From Pseudomonadaceae bacterium UBA5811 (GTDB taxonomy: Bacteria > Pseudomonadota > Gammaproteobacteria > Pseudomonadales > Pseudomonadaceae): a stretch of DNA of 40,917 bases. The position numbers were made by a program, and so were the translations under genes. Below are positions 33,469-40,917 of the stretch, one piece after another (position 1 is the stretch's first letter; every line of letters starts with the position of its first letter). Below the pieces are notes generated by a model. It did no database searches and had not been told where the DNA came from. It saw only the letters and a list, made by a program, of their open reading frames with translations. The DNA lies in contig DIDB01000158.1 in the NCBI GenBank assembly GCA_002417905.1, forward strand, positions 1-40,917, given 5' to 3'.

Positions 33469-34475
33469 GGCACATCCTTGCGCTGGTACTCCAGCTGCAA
33501 TTTTTTCCAGAACGGATCATCCGGGTGCTCATGGGCCAGCTGGTCCAGTGCACTGGCATAAAGACCCACCTCCACGGCCGGGCGGACATCCCCGCCCGGA
33601 GCAATAAAACCGCTGGCCTGCATGCCCTCCCAGAACGACTGCACACCGCTCAGATTGGGATCACTGCTCTGATCCAGATGGGGCTGGTAATAAGCAGCAG
33701 CCAGGGTAGCCCGGTCCAGTTTCACATAGCGGGCAATGGCATCCAGCGTCGCGTCCTGCTGTTCCGTCGCAAATTTTTCGGCACGCAGGATGGCCCGCAG
33801 AAAGCGGACCATGACCCGGGGCGCTTCAGCCAGCTTCTGACGGGTAACCACCAGCCGGCAGCAGGTATGACCCGGCTCCAGCTCACTGGAACGGATCACC
33901 ACCTTCAGGCCCTGGGCCTCTGCCCGCAGATCATGCGGCCCCCAGACCACACCGACATCCACCTGCCCGGACTTCACGGCCTCAATCACTGCCGGCGGGC
34001 TTTTGAGCTCAAACAGCTGAATGTCCTTTTTCCAGTCCAGCCCCTTTTCGTGCAGCGCCGTACGCACCACGGCATCCCCGGTTGCCATGCGTACCGTAGC
34101 AACCCGGAGGCCCTGAAGGTCCGTAATCTGGCGGATCCGGCCCGCCAGCTCCGGACGGGCAATCAGGGACGCATCCTCCCCAGCAATTCCACCGATAATT
34201 TTCAGGGGACTGCCCCTAGCAATATGCACCAGTGGTCCCGTGGTCCCGAAAGCACCGAGATCAATCTTGCCGGCAAGAATGGCATTCAGACCATCTGCCG
34301 AATTGATGAATTCCACCATCTGCACGTCCAGCCCCTCCTGGCCAAAGAAATCCTGCTCTTTGGCAATAAAAAATTTGGCATGTCCCGTACTGGGCAAATA
34401 ACCAAGGCGCAGGGCGTCTGCAGCCACGGCATGCAGGCTGAGTGCCGTGGACAGGACCAGAAAAAACATTCTCAT
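33465..34475 (-). CDS. SsuA/TauA-type periplasmic binding protein (block F, second of two)
   Basis: 336-residue NMT1/SsuA/TauA-family binding protein with signal peptide (FFLVLSTALSLHAVAA). It shows LRLGYLPSTGHAKFFIAKEQ, FFGQEGLDVQMVEF, GKIDLGAFGTTGPLVHIARG, VRMATGDAVVRTAL and VDVGVVWGPHDLRAEA. The GHAKFFIA opening and HTCCRLVVT segment set it apart from true SsuA and bring it nearer the ABC binding proteins for nitrate/taurine-like ligands. It overlaps the preceding binding-protein gene (ATGA) and the ATPase gene (GTGA). Confidence 0.88.
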   Translation of the reverse strand: MRMFFLVLSTALSLHAVAADALRLGYLPSTGHAKFFIAKEQDFFGQEGLDVQMVEFINSADGLNAILAGKIDLGAFGTTGPLVHIARGSPLKIIGGIAGEDASLIARPELAGRIRQITDLQGLRVATVRMATGDAVVRTALHEKGLDWKKDIQLFELKSPPAVIEAVKSGQVDVGVVWGPHDLRAEAQGLKVVIRSSELEPGHTCCRLVVTRQKLAEAPRVMVRFLRAILRAEKFATEQQDATLDAIARYVKLDRATLAAAYYQPHLDQSSDPNLSGVQSFWEGMQASGFIAPGGDVRPAVEVGLYASALDQLAHEHPDDPFWKKLQLEYQRKDVP

Positions 34476-35428
34476 GGCTGCGGCTCCCCGGTCCGGAAAG
34501 CCGGGCCAAAGGACGTATCAATCACATCTGCGACCCTGAATGCCCGGGGCAGGATTCCCGTTCCAGCCAGAAAATCGGCAGTATCCTGGTAATCCCGGGC
34601 GGCAGATTCATCCACCGGACCCACTGTCATGCCAGCATGGCCAATCCAGCGCCGGGCCACACTCCGGTCCAGATGGACTTTTTGGGCCCAGAGGTCGGCA
34701 TAGGTCTCTTTATGGCTATCCACCCAGGCCCGGGCTATTTGCAGACGGCCTAAAAAATCGCTGATTGCCGCACGCCCGAACTCCAGCGTCCTGGCATTGG
34801 CGGCAATACCGGACAACCCGGGCATCCGCCCACGTGCGGTCAGGATGGACCGGGCACCCGCCTGCAAAATCTGCCGGGAGACATAAGGCTCCCATACCGG
34901 AAAGGCATCAATGCTGCCCCGGGCCAGAGCGGCGCTGGCATCGATGGGCATCAGTTTGACGAACTGCACATAATCGTGCGGCAAGCCGGCCTGATCCAGC
35001 GCCCGCAGCACCAGCTGCTGGCTCCAGGCCCCCGGCCAGTACGCAACTTTTTTGCCTTTCAGGTCACCAATCGTTCTGGCGGGCGAGTCCCCAGAGACCA
35101 GCAGGGCAATGGTGTCCGGATTCTGCCGCGATACACCGATCAGCTTTACCGCAGCGCCCCTAGCTGCCAGGAAAATAAAACCCGAGTCTCCGAGAAAACC
35201 CAGATCCAGAGCTCCAGCCTCCAGGGCTTCGGCCAGCGGTGCAGCTGACTGAAAGTGCTTCCACACCACCTGATAACCGGCGCCGGCCAGAGCGCCCGAG
35301 GCTTCCACGGAGGCCTGCACGTTGTAATAACTCTGATCACCCACCCGCAAGACCACCGGATCAGCGGCTCTGGCCAGGGCCGCAGAACCAGCGACCAGCA
35401 GGACCAGCAAAAAACCGGATAATTTCAT
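34472..35428 (-). CDS. SsuA-type periplasmic binding protein (block F, first of two)
   Basis: 318-residue sulfonate-type binding protein. The signal peptide (FLLVLLVAGSAALARA) is followed by VVLRVGDQSYYNVQASVEAS, a YQVVWKHFQSAAPLAEALEA segment, LDLGFLGDSGFIFLAARGAA, DLKGKKVAYWPGAWSQQLVL and IDAFPVWEPYVSRQ. Overall layout is as in SsuA, though binding-site stretches differ (YYNVQ in place of YQKGS). It is the first gene of the ABC cassette, 57 bp after the aldolase relative. Two binding proteins with one ATPase-permease pair again points to broadened ligand range. Confidence 0.87.
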   Translation of the reverse strand: MKLSGFLLVLLVAGSAALARAADPVVLRVGDQSYYNVQASVEASGALAGAGYQVVWKHFQSAAPLAEALEAGALDLGFLGDSGFIFLAARGAAVKLIGVSRQNPDTIALLVSGDSPARTIGDLKGKKVAYWPGAWSQQLVLRALDQAGLPHDYVQFVKLMPIDASAALARGSIDAFPVWEPYVSRQILQAGARSILTARGRMPGLSGIAANARTLEFGRAAISDFLGRLQIARAWVDSHKETYADLWAQKVHLDRSVARRWIGHAGMTVGPVDESAARDYQDTADFLAGTGILPRAFRVADVIDTSFGPAFRTGEPQP

Positions 35429-35485
35429 ACCAGACAGACCCTGATGCGGCAGACCGCCCTGCCCTTGCGGGCAGCCTGCAAGCCA

Positions 35486-36259
35486 TTAATGGCGCCAGGA
35501 AGCATCCAGGCGATCCAGACGGCGTACCGCCGCATCCCAGTGCAGTCCGGGCCGGCCGCTGGCCACCGCCTGTTCAAAAGCCCGGGCCGCCTTCTCAGCC
35601 ACAGCATCCGGGAGAATGACCAGTCCGGCACCGCCAGCCTGGGCTGCCACCTGGGCTGCACTGGCCCGCTCCAGAAAAAACAGGTTATAAAACGCTTCCT
35701 CAATGGTACGACCTGCCGTCAGCAGACCATGATTGCGCAGGATCAGGGCATCCCGGTCGCCAATATCGGCAATCAGGCGCTGCTGCTCGTCCAGCTCCAG
35801 GGCAATGCCCTCGTAATCGTGATAGGCCAGCCGCTTGTAGAAACGCGCCGCATGCTGGGAAATGGCCAGCAGCCCATCCCGCTGGGCTGAAACCGCAATC
35901 CCGGCTGTAGTGTGGGTATGCAACACCGCGTGGGTATGTTCGCGGGCCCGATGAATGGCACTGTGAATGACAAAGCCGGCCGGGTTGATGCCCAGCCCGC
36001 TGGGGTCATCCAAGATATCGCCATTGATATCCACCCTGACCAGGCTGGAGGCAGTAATTTCCTCAAAAGTCAGTCCGTAGGGGTTAATCAGGAAATGCCG
36101 GTGCGGGCCAGGTACCCGGATGGAGAAATGGGTGTAAATGTGATCGGTCCAGCCCTCAAGGGCTGCCAGACGGTAAGCCGCGGCCAGCTTGACGCGGGCC
36201 TCCCATTCATCCCGGGTGACACGGTCTTTGACGGCCTGAGTCTGGGTAATGGCATTCAT
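35486..36259 (-). CDS. Class II aldolase/adducin-family protein (copy 2)
   Basis: 257-residue class II aldolase/adducin-fold protein. Zinc ligands appear as AVLHTHT (His114, His116) and LRNHGLL. GWTDHIYTHFSIRVPGP, FLINPYGLTFEEITASSLVR and INPAGFVIHSAIHRARE parallel the copy at 17864. As in that copy the aldolase glutamate is not evident in the NPAG segment. GAGGAG precedes the ATG. It lies between the SsuD-like monooxygenase (74 bp) and the ABC cassette (57 bp). Pairing with an SsuD-like enzyme is seen in both copies, which hints that it processes the aldehyde or oxoacid left after desulfonation (inference). Confidence 0.87.
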   Translation of the reverse strand: MNAITQTQAVKDRVTRDEWEARVKLAAAYRLAALEGWTDHIYTHFSIRVPGPHRHFLINPYGLTFEEITASSLVRVDINGDILDDPSGLGINPAGFVIHSAIHRAREHTHAVLHTHTTAGIAVSAQRDGLLAISQHAARFYKRLAYHDYEGIALELDEQQRLIADIGDRDALILRNHGLLTAGRTIEEAFYNLFFLERASAAQVAAQAGGAGLVILPDAVAEKAARAFEQAVASGRPGLHWDAAVRRLDRLDASWRH

Positions 36260-36333
36260 GGAGTCAGCTCCTCAACCTGTTACAAAGGAGCGCTCCGCTG
36301 GTACGGTCGCGCGGAAATGGCAGAAATACCGGA

Positions 36334-37425
36334 TCAGCTGGCCTGGCGCTGCCGGCCCTCGCGCGTGGCAACGCCTGCCCGGACCAGGGGCAGCAGCTCC
36401 CGGCCATACTCAACCGCGTCGTTCAGCGGATCAAAGCCCCGAACCAGCAAATAACGGATGCCCAGATCGTAGTAATCCAGCAGGGCATCAGCGACCTGCC
36501 CGGCGGTACCTACCAGGGCCGTGGAGTTATGGCCACCGCCCACCAGTCCGGCAATTCCCGTCCACAACCGCTTGTCCACCCGCTCGCCCAAAGCCACGGT
36601 ATTACGCAGGCGCCGGGCTCCGACACTTTCCGGCTTCAGGGCAACATCCAGATCGCCGTCCTGTGCCTGGCGAGCCCGGGCGGCCTGTAAAATCTGCCCG
36701 GCCCGGGCCCAGGCTTCCTCTTCCGTACGTCCCAGAATGGGCCGGAATGAAACGCTGAATTCAATGGAGCGGCCCTGTTTGGCCGCTTCAGCCCGTACCC
36801 GCTCCACCAGTTCGCGGGTGTTGTCCAGAGACTCGCCCCACAGCATATAGACATCCGCCTGTTTACCGGCAACCCGGACCGCGGCCTCCGAAGCACCGCT
36901 GAAAAAAACCGGGATATGGGGCTTTTGCCGGCATTTGATGGCGGAAAAGGCGTTCTCGACCTGGTAATACTGGCCCCGGTAATCAAAGGGAACTCCAGAG
37001 GTCCACTCCCGTTTAACAATATCCAGGAATTCATCCGTGCGGGCATAACGCGCGTCATGCGCCAGAAAGTCACCGTCCTTGCGCTGCTCGGCATCACTGC
37101 CACCACTGATCACATTCAGGGCCAGACGGCCATCCAGCAACTGGTCCAAGGTAGCCAGCTTGCGGGCAGCCAGGGCAGGCGCCACGAAGCCGGGCCGATG
37201 GGCCAGCAGCAGACCAATATGCTCCGTAGCCAGCCCGGCCAGGGCCGTCACCAGGAACCCGTCGGGCTGGTCAGACCAGTAACCGACCAGGATCCGGTCA
37301 AAACCGGCCTGCTCATGAGCCCGGGCAATGTTCCGGATGTAATCCCTGTCGAACACCGGGCCGGCCGGGGCAATCGTTTCCGAGGCCAGCCGGTGGCCAA
37401 TCATGCCTAGAATCTGCACACTCAT
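36334..37425 (-). CDS. SsuD-like FMN-dependent monooxygenase (LLM class), block F
   Basis: 363-residue luciferase-fold monooxygenase of the same subgroup as the gene at 19676. It has ILGMIGHRLASETIAP, FDRILVGYWSDQPDGFLV, LLLAHRPGFVAPALAARKLA, VISGGSDAEQRKDGDFLAHD, ARYARTDEFLD, PVFFSGASEAAVRVAGKQAD and LVRGFDPLNDAVEYGRELLP. A strong GGAGG stands before the ATG. It is the first gene of the long minus-strand series to 27117 and lies just downstream of a truncated ssuA remnant, which may once have belonged to the same transporter operon. It needs FMNH2 from an unlinked reductase. Exact sulfonate substrate unknown. Confidence 0.9.
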   Translation of the reverse strand: MSVQILGMIGHRLASETIAPAGPVFDRDYIRNIARAHEQAGFDRILVGYWSDQPDGFLVTALAGLATEHIGLLLAHRPGFVAPALAARKLATLDQLLDGRLALNVISGGSDAEQRKDGDFLAHDARYARTDEFLDIVKREWTSGVPFDYRGQYYQVENAFSAIKCRQKPHIPVFFSGASEAAVRVAGKQADVYMLWGESLDNTRELVERVRAEAAKQGRSIEFSVSFRPILGRTEEEAWARAGQILQAARARQAQDGDLDVALKPESVGARRLRNTVALGERVDKRLWTGIAGLVGGGHNSTALVGTAGQVADALLDYYDLGIRYLLVRGFDPLNDAVEYGRELLPLVRAGVATREGRQRQAS

Positions 37426-37478
37426 TTCAATCCTCCCCTATTTTACAAACGTGTTATCAAACATCCGGGACCTGACAC

Positions 37479-37711
37479 CTACCGACATAACAGCATTGTT
37501 AAACCCGAGGTCTGGACCCAGTTAACCCGGATGCCATCCTTTTCAATATCCCTTTCCAGAAAGCCCTTTTCTTTTAAATCCAGGCCCACTGGATTATATG
37601 TGGAAAAATCCAAGGTAATTTCTGCGGGCCGGGCCATGACCATGGAGGCCATTCCGGGCAAAGTGGCCATCATGGCTATAGTCTTAATACCAGACCGGAT
37701 CGTTTTAACAT
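37479..37711 (-). pseudogene. 5' remnant of an ssuA-type sulfonate-binding protein gene
   Basis: The minus strand encodes the beginning of an SsuA-like protein: MLKRSGLVLRL from an ATG at 37711, then a frame change near 37677 and continuation as AMMATLPGMASMVMA, PAEITLDFSTYNPVGLDLKE and KGFLERDIEKDGIRVNWVQT, ending at a stop at 37479. The last stretch corresponds to the mature N-terminus of sulfonate-binding proteins of the AEI-LDYA-YNP-SLVLKEKGWLE type. About 250 residues are missing, so the gene is both frameshifted in the signal peptide and truncated. It differs from all other binding proteins in the window, showing that a further transporter system was lost. Confidence 0.75.
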
Positions 37712-37723
37712 GCCTAGGCCCTA

Positions 37724-38362
37724 TTAATGATCTGGCTGCGGTGTCAGGCGCAAATAAGGCTTGATAAGCCGGAAGCCCTTTGGAAAACGCCGGTCAAGTT
37801 CTGCAGGATCCTGCAGGGAGGGAACGATAACCACATCATCCCCTTCCTGCCAGTTGGCCGGAGTGGCTACCTTGTAATGATCGGTCAACTGTAGTGAATC
37901 AATTACCCGCAGAATTTCGGCAAAGTTGCGTCCAGTACTGGCCGGATAGGTAATTATCAGCCTTACTTTCTTTTCCGGATCAATAATGAACAGGGCCCTG
38001 ACGGTCAGCGTGTCGCTGGCATTGGGATGAATCAGACCATACAGATCAGAGACCTTGCGGTCTTCATCCGCAAGGATCGGAAAGTCCACCTGAACATCCT
38101 GCGTTTCCTCAATATCATTGATCCAGCCAAGATGGGACTTCAGGGAGTCCACCGAAAGCGCAATAACCTTTACATTACGCTTTATAAATTCGTCTTTAAG
38201 TTTTGCGGTAGAACCAAGCTCGGTTGTGCAGACCGGCGTAAAGTCGGCCGGATGGGAAAACAGGATGCCCCAGCTGTTTCCCAGCCACTCATGAAAACGG
38301 ATACGACCACTACTGGACTCCTGCTCAAAGTCAGGAGCACTGTCACCCAGACGAATAGTCAT
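37724..38362 (-). CDS. 1-Cys peroxiredoxin (Prx6-type, AhpC/TSA family)
   Basis: 212-residue peroxidase that reduces peroxides in the cytoplasm. The peroxidatic cysteine is Cys45 in SHPADFTPVCTTELG, and the C-terminal domain with YPASTGRNFAEILRVIDSLQ, NWQEGDDVVIVPSL and a PYLRLTPQP end is typical of Prx6/1-Cys members. The ATG at 38362 has GAGGTG upstream; the longer frame lacks homology. A promoter candidate lies just upstream, so it is probably a single-gene transcript. Peroxiredoxins are often induced during sulfur starvation and growth on sulfonates, which may explain its place next to flavin oxygenases that leak H2O2 (inference). Confidence 0.93.
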   Translation of the reverse strand: MTIRLGDSAPDFEQESSSGRIRFHEWLGNSWGILFSHPADFTPVCTTELGSTAKLKDEFIKRNVKVIALSVDSLKSHLGWINDIEETQDVQVDFPILADEDRKVSDLYGLIHPNASDTLTVRALFIIDPEKKVRLIITYPASTGRNFAEILRVIDSLQLTDHYKVATPANWQEGDDVVIVPSLQDPAELDRRFPKGFRLIKPYLRLTPQPDH

Positions 38363-38397
38363 CAAGAACACCTCTGTCAAATAATCAGGACCAGCAC

Positions 38398-38427
38398 AAT
38401 ATACAAAGCCAGACAAAAACCGGTAAA
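38398..38427 (-). promoter_or_regulatory. Candidate sigma70 promoter for the peroxiredoxin gene
   Basis: Reading the minus strand, TTTACC (38427-38422) and TATATT (38403-38398) are 18 bases apart, about 36 bp before the start codon. The surrounding 38390-38530 is AT-rich. The gap 38363-38593 holds no other recognisable gene. Confidence 0.45.
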
Positions 38428-38593
38428 TAATAAAATAAAATTTGCTTATTCCATTAATAACAGGCCAGCCCTATCCAGAGAGTATCTATGCAACACAGGA
38501 TTACCCACTAAAAAGCAGTCATAATAATCTATCCACACAATATCAATCAGACAGGCCATGACATAAACACCCTGGAACAGGAATCCGCAAATT

Positions 38594-39676
38594 TCATAAA
38601 AGAAATCCAGGACATGGATCAATACCGGCCCGCCGGCTTATTTCACGCAACTGATCCTGCAATTTGCGGGGAAGTGGAATACCGTCACGCAACCGCTGTG
38701 CCCTGGCTGCTGCCTCCGGATCACCGGCAACCAGTACCGGCCGGGCAGGATCAACAGGCGGGGTCGCATGCAGGACATCAATCAGGCTGTCCAGGTCCTT
38801 TTCAAAAGCACCTTCTGGGCGGAACGCCTGCGGATCCAGCGCCAGAAAAAAATGCCCTACTTCCTGTGGATGACTGCTCCAGACTGCCCCACCAAGCGGT
38901 CCGGCCAGAATCTGGGCCAGCATACACAGACCATAGCCCTTATGACTGCCCATATCCGGCGATCCCCCCAGTGCAGACAGTCCTCCCTCAGGTGAGCGAA
39001 AAAGATGATCCATGGCCATGGCGCTGTCCGTCACCGGCCGGCCTTTTCCATCCACAACCCAGCCCGCCGGAATATCCCGGTTCTGCAGCTCATACACCTT
39101 GACCTTGTTGGCTGCAACGGTAGTCGTAGCCATATCAAGGACAAACGGACGATTGCGCCGGGCCGGCGCAGCAAAAGCAATGGGATTGGTCCCCAGGACC
39201 GGCTGGCGGGCATGGGTTGGCATCATCATGGGCAGACGGGCCGTACTGGTAACCAGTCCGATCAGACCACAACGGGTGGCCGCCCGGGCATACAGACCGG
39301 CTGCCCCAAAGTGGTTGGAGTTACGTACAGCCACTACCCCCACGCCGGTCTGCCGGGCCTTGCCGACGGCCAGCTGCATGGCCTGCCAGGCGGTACAGTA
39401 CCCAAGCCCCTGATCACCATCCAGCAGGGCCGTGCAGGGCAGATCCCGGATCAGCCTGGCGACAGCCTCCGGCCGCCATTTGCCCGATGCCCGCAGCGTT
39501 TCATAAAACGGCAGCATGGACACGCCATGGGAGTCAATGCCCAACAGGTCAGTCTCGACAATCAGTCGGGCCGTTTCTGCGGCTGCCCGGGCCGGCATGC
39601 CCCAGGCTGACAGGATCGCCGCTGTCAGCTGGCGCAAGTCTCCTGCCGTTACCCGGATCACCGGCTCGGCCGTCAT
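38594..39676 (-). CDS. Malate/L-lactate/ureidoglycolate/sulfolactate dehydrogenase-family protein (Ldh2)
   Basis: 360-residue NAD(P)-dependent 2-hydroxyacid dehydrogenase of the non-Rossmann MDH/LDH2 family. [14 protein letters not shown] carries the catalytic-type His50. [16 protein letters not shown] (His122), [33 protein letters not shown] and [19 protein letters not shown] are family marks. The ATG at 39676 has GGAGGAGG in front and overlaps the GMC oxidoreductase stop as ATGA. Members oxidise malate, lactate, ureidoglycolate or (R)-sulfolactate (ComC). In this sulfonate-rich setting sulfolactate is a tempting substrate, but nothing in the sequence read here settles it. Confidence 0.9.
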   Translation of the reverse strand: MTAEPVIRVTAGDLRQLTAAILSAWGMPARAAAETARLIVETDLLGIDSHGVSMLPFYETLRASGKWRPEAVARLIRDLPCTALLDGDQGLGYCTAWQAMQLAVGKARQTGVGVVAVRNSNHFGAAGLYARAATRCGLIGLVTSTARLPMMMPTHARQPVLGTNPIAFAAPARRNRPFVLDMATTTVAANKVKVYELQNRDIPAGWVVDGKGRPVTDSAMAMDHLFRSPEGGLSALGGSPDMGSHKGYGLCMLAQILAGPLGGAVWSSHPQEVGHFFLALDPQAFRPEGAFEKDLDSLIDVLHATPPVDPARPVLVAGDPEAAARAQRLRDGIPLPRKLQDQLREISRRAGIDPCPGFLL

Positions 39677-40917
39677 GACCGGGCCTCCTCCAGAATCCAC
39701 CCGGCCGCCCGCTCTGCAATCATGATAGCCGGAGCATTCGTGTTGCCGGAAACCAGAGTCGGCATGACCGAAGCGTCCACTACCCGCAACCCTGTGAGGC
39801 CATGAACCCGGAGACGGGCATCAACCACTGCATCTGGCCCCTGTCCCATGGCACAGGTGCCCACGGGGTGATACAGCGTCTTGCCGGTTTCCCGGGCAAA
39901 GGCCAGCCAGTCCTCTGCACTGCCGTTTTCAGGAACAGGCGCCAGGCTGGCGGCGATATACCGCCGGAGCGGTGCTCTGGTGGCAATGTTCCTGGCCTGC
40001 TGCAAGCCTTCCAGCAAGGTCCGGATATCCTGGTCCGCACTCAGATAGCGCGGCCGGATCCGGGGTGCGGCCAGCGGGTCACGGCTATCAATAAAAATTT
40101 CGCCACGACTGGCTGGCCGGAGCTGGCAGACACCACAGGTCAGTCCGGGCAGGCGCCCTAGCTGGCCGGTTGAAAAATCAAAGGTAGCTGGCATGACATG
40201 AAACTGGATATCCGGACGATCCGGGGAATCCTGGCCAGACAGAAAAACATTGACAGGGGAAGCACTCAGGGCCAGCAGACCCCGCCGTGACCCGGCATAA
40301 CGGCCAACTTCCCGCACCAGCCGCCAGCCCCGGGTCGCTTCGTTAAGGGTTTCCAGCCCCTGAACACGCCAGGTCAGGCAGACCATGTAGTGATCCTGCA
40401 GATTGCGCCCGACCCCGGGCAGATCCCGGACCAAGGGAATGCCCAGCACCTGCAGGCGCCGGGCATCGGCTACACCGGAATGCTGCAGCAGGGCCGGAGA
40501 CTGTACGGCCCCGGCACTGAGAATGATCTCCCGGCGCGCCCGCAACACCAGGTCCGTCTGACGGTACCGGTACTGGACGCCTGCTGCCCGGGAACCCTCC
40601 CACAGGATCCGGGTTGCCCGGGCCCCGGTCAGGATATGCAAGTTGCGCCGGTGCCGGGCCGGCCGCAGATAGGCTGTTGCCGTACTGCTACGCAGGCCAT
40701 GACGTACCGTCATCTGGAAATAGCCGACGCCAGCCTGGCCACAGGATTCTCCATTGAAGTCATCCTGCCAGGGAATACCGGCACTGCGGGCTGCCTCAAC
40801 ATATGCCCGGGCCAGCGGATGCTCCAGCGAGATATCCGACACCCCCAGCGGCCCTCCCCGGCCATGCCAGGTACTGGCCCCCCGGGCCTGACCCTCTGGC
40901 GGGACAAAAACGCGCAG
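39673..40917 (-). CDS. GMC-family FAD-dependent alcohol/choline dehydrogenase (N-terminus outside window)
   Basis: The open frame reaches the right edge, so the FAD-binding N-terminus lies outside; 414 codons are visible, beginning with [20 protein letters not shown] and PLGVSD. The rest shows [31 protein letters not shown], the C-terminal [11 protein letters not shown] and [20 protein letters not shown] then IAERAA, typical of choline, alcohol and PEG dehydrogenases (AlkJ/BetA group). The His in YHPVGTC and Asn in GNTNAP match the active-site pair. It oxidises a primary alcohol to the aldehyde or acid. Coupled by ATGA to the dehydrogenase gene downstream, suggesting two consecutive oxidation steps. 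Confidence 0.93.
   Translation of the reverse strand: MRVFVPPEGQARGASTWHGRGGPLGVSDISLEHPLARAYVEAARSAGIPWQDDFNGESCGQAGVGYFQMTVRHGLRSSTATAYLRPARHRRNLHILTGARATRILWEGSRAAGVQYRYRQTDLVLRARREIILSAGAVQSPALLQHSGVADARRLQVLGIPLVRDLPGVGRNLQDHYMVCLTWRVQGLETLNEATRGWRLVREVGRYAGSRRGLLALSASPVNVFLSGQDSPDRPDIQFHVMPATFDFSTGQLGRLPGLTCGVCQLRPASRGEIFIDSRDPLAAPRIRPRYLSADQDIRTLLEGLQQARNIATRAPLRRYIAASLAPVPENGSAEDWLAFARETGKTLYHPVGTCAMGQGPDAVVDARLRVHGLTGLRVVDASVMPTLVSGNTNAPAIMIAERAAGWILEEARS

Noticed and set aside
33525..34592. Plus-strand open frame of 355 codons
   Set aside because: Antisense shadow of the two binding-protein genes; no family resemblance and no plausible ribosome site.
1..40917. CRISPR array, tRNA or rRNA genes
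   Set aside because: No regularly spaced repeats and no tRNA cloverleaf or rRNA-like stretch were noticed in the short intergenic gaps.

Overview
The window looks like chromosomal or accessory DNA of a GC-rich proteobacterium. A betaproteobacterium of the Alcaligenaceae/Burkholderiales type is the best guess, because five tripartite-tricarboxylate (TctC/'Bug') binding proteins lie among sulfonate-utilisation genes. This is inferred from gene families only; there is no rRNA or marker gene. Almost every gene belongs to a family used to take up or break down organosulfur compounds or organic acids, so the region reads as an organosulfur/organic-acid catabolic island.

Layout. (A) 1-4448, minus strand: a canonical ssu operon in transcription order, with two SsuA-type binding proteins, SsuD monooxygenase, SsuC permease and SsuB ATPase (cut by the left edge). 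The gap 4449-5044 holds a promoter candidate, a perfect 15-bp inverted repeat and the remains of a ynfA gene. (B) 5045-11487, minus: two SfnB/DszC-like flavin oxidoreductases, a DszA/NtaA-type FMN monooxygenase and a complete MetQ-MetN-MetI importer. (C) 11848-16065, plus: a tight four-gene unit with ATGA overlaps, encoding a second SsuD, an amidohydrolase-fold protein lacking its metal ligands, a thiol dioxygenase of the cysteine/3-mercaptopropionate class and a four-domain rhodanese. (D) 16141-16921: a decayed IS30-family element. (E) 16940-26925, minus: tctB, tctA, a PaaK-type CoA ligase, a GrdB-like protein with Cys instead of Sec, an enoyl-CoA hydratase relative, TctC, an SsuD-like monooxygenase, TctC, a class II aldolase relative and a PanE-like reductase. 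(F) 27117-37425, minus: an SsuD-like monooxygenase, an aldolase relative, two tandem sulfonate-type binding proteins, ATPase, permease, a periplasmic thioredoxin, two TctC proteins, a TauD-type dioxygenase and a third SfnB-like protein. (G) 37479-40917: an ssuA gene remnant, a 1-Cys peroxiredoxin, and a malate/lactate/sulfolactate-type dehydrogenase overlapping a GMC oxidoreductase cut by the right edge.

How it fits together. Importers (Ssu, Met, a second Ssu/Tau-like ABC system, TctABC) would bring in sulfonates, sulfones, sulfur amino acids or carboxylates. FMNH2-dependent monooxygenases and a 2-oxoglutarate dioxygenase would cleave C-S bonds and release sulfite. The thiol dioxygenase and rhodanese would handle thiol and sulfane intermediates, and the aldolases, CoA ligase, hydratase and dehydrogenases would process the carbon skeleton. 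No flavin reductase and no transcriptional regulator is encoded here, so reduced flavin and control must come from elsewhere.

The most notable points are: an about 8-kb block (about 17.86 to 25.9 kb) whose codon choice differs from both sides and whose right edge falls inside tctA; the GrdB-like/CoA-ligase/monooxygenase operon within that block; and the monooxygenase/pseudo-amidohydrolase/thiol dioxygenase/tetra-rhodanese unit. Both operons are candidates for undescribed pathways.
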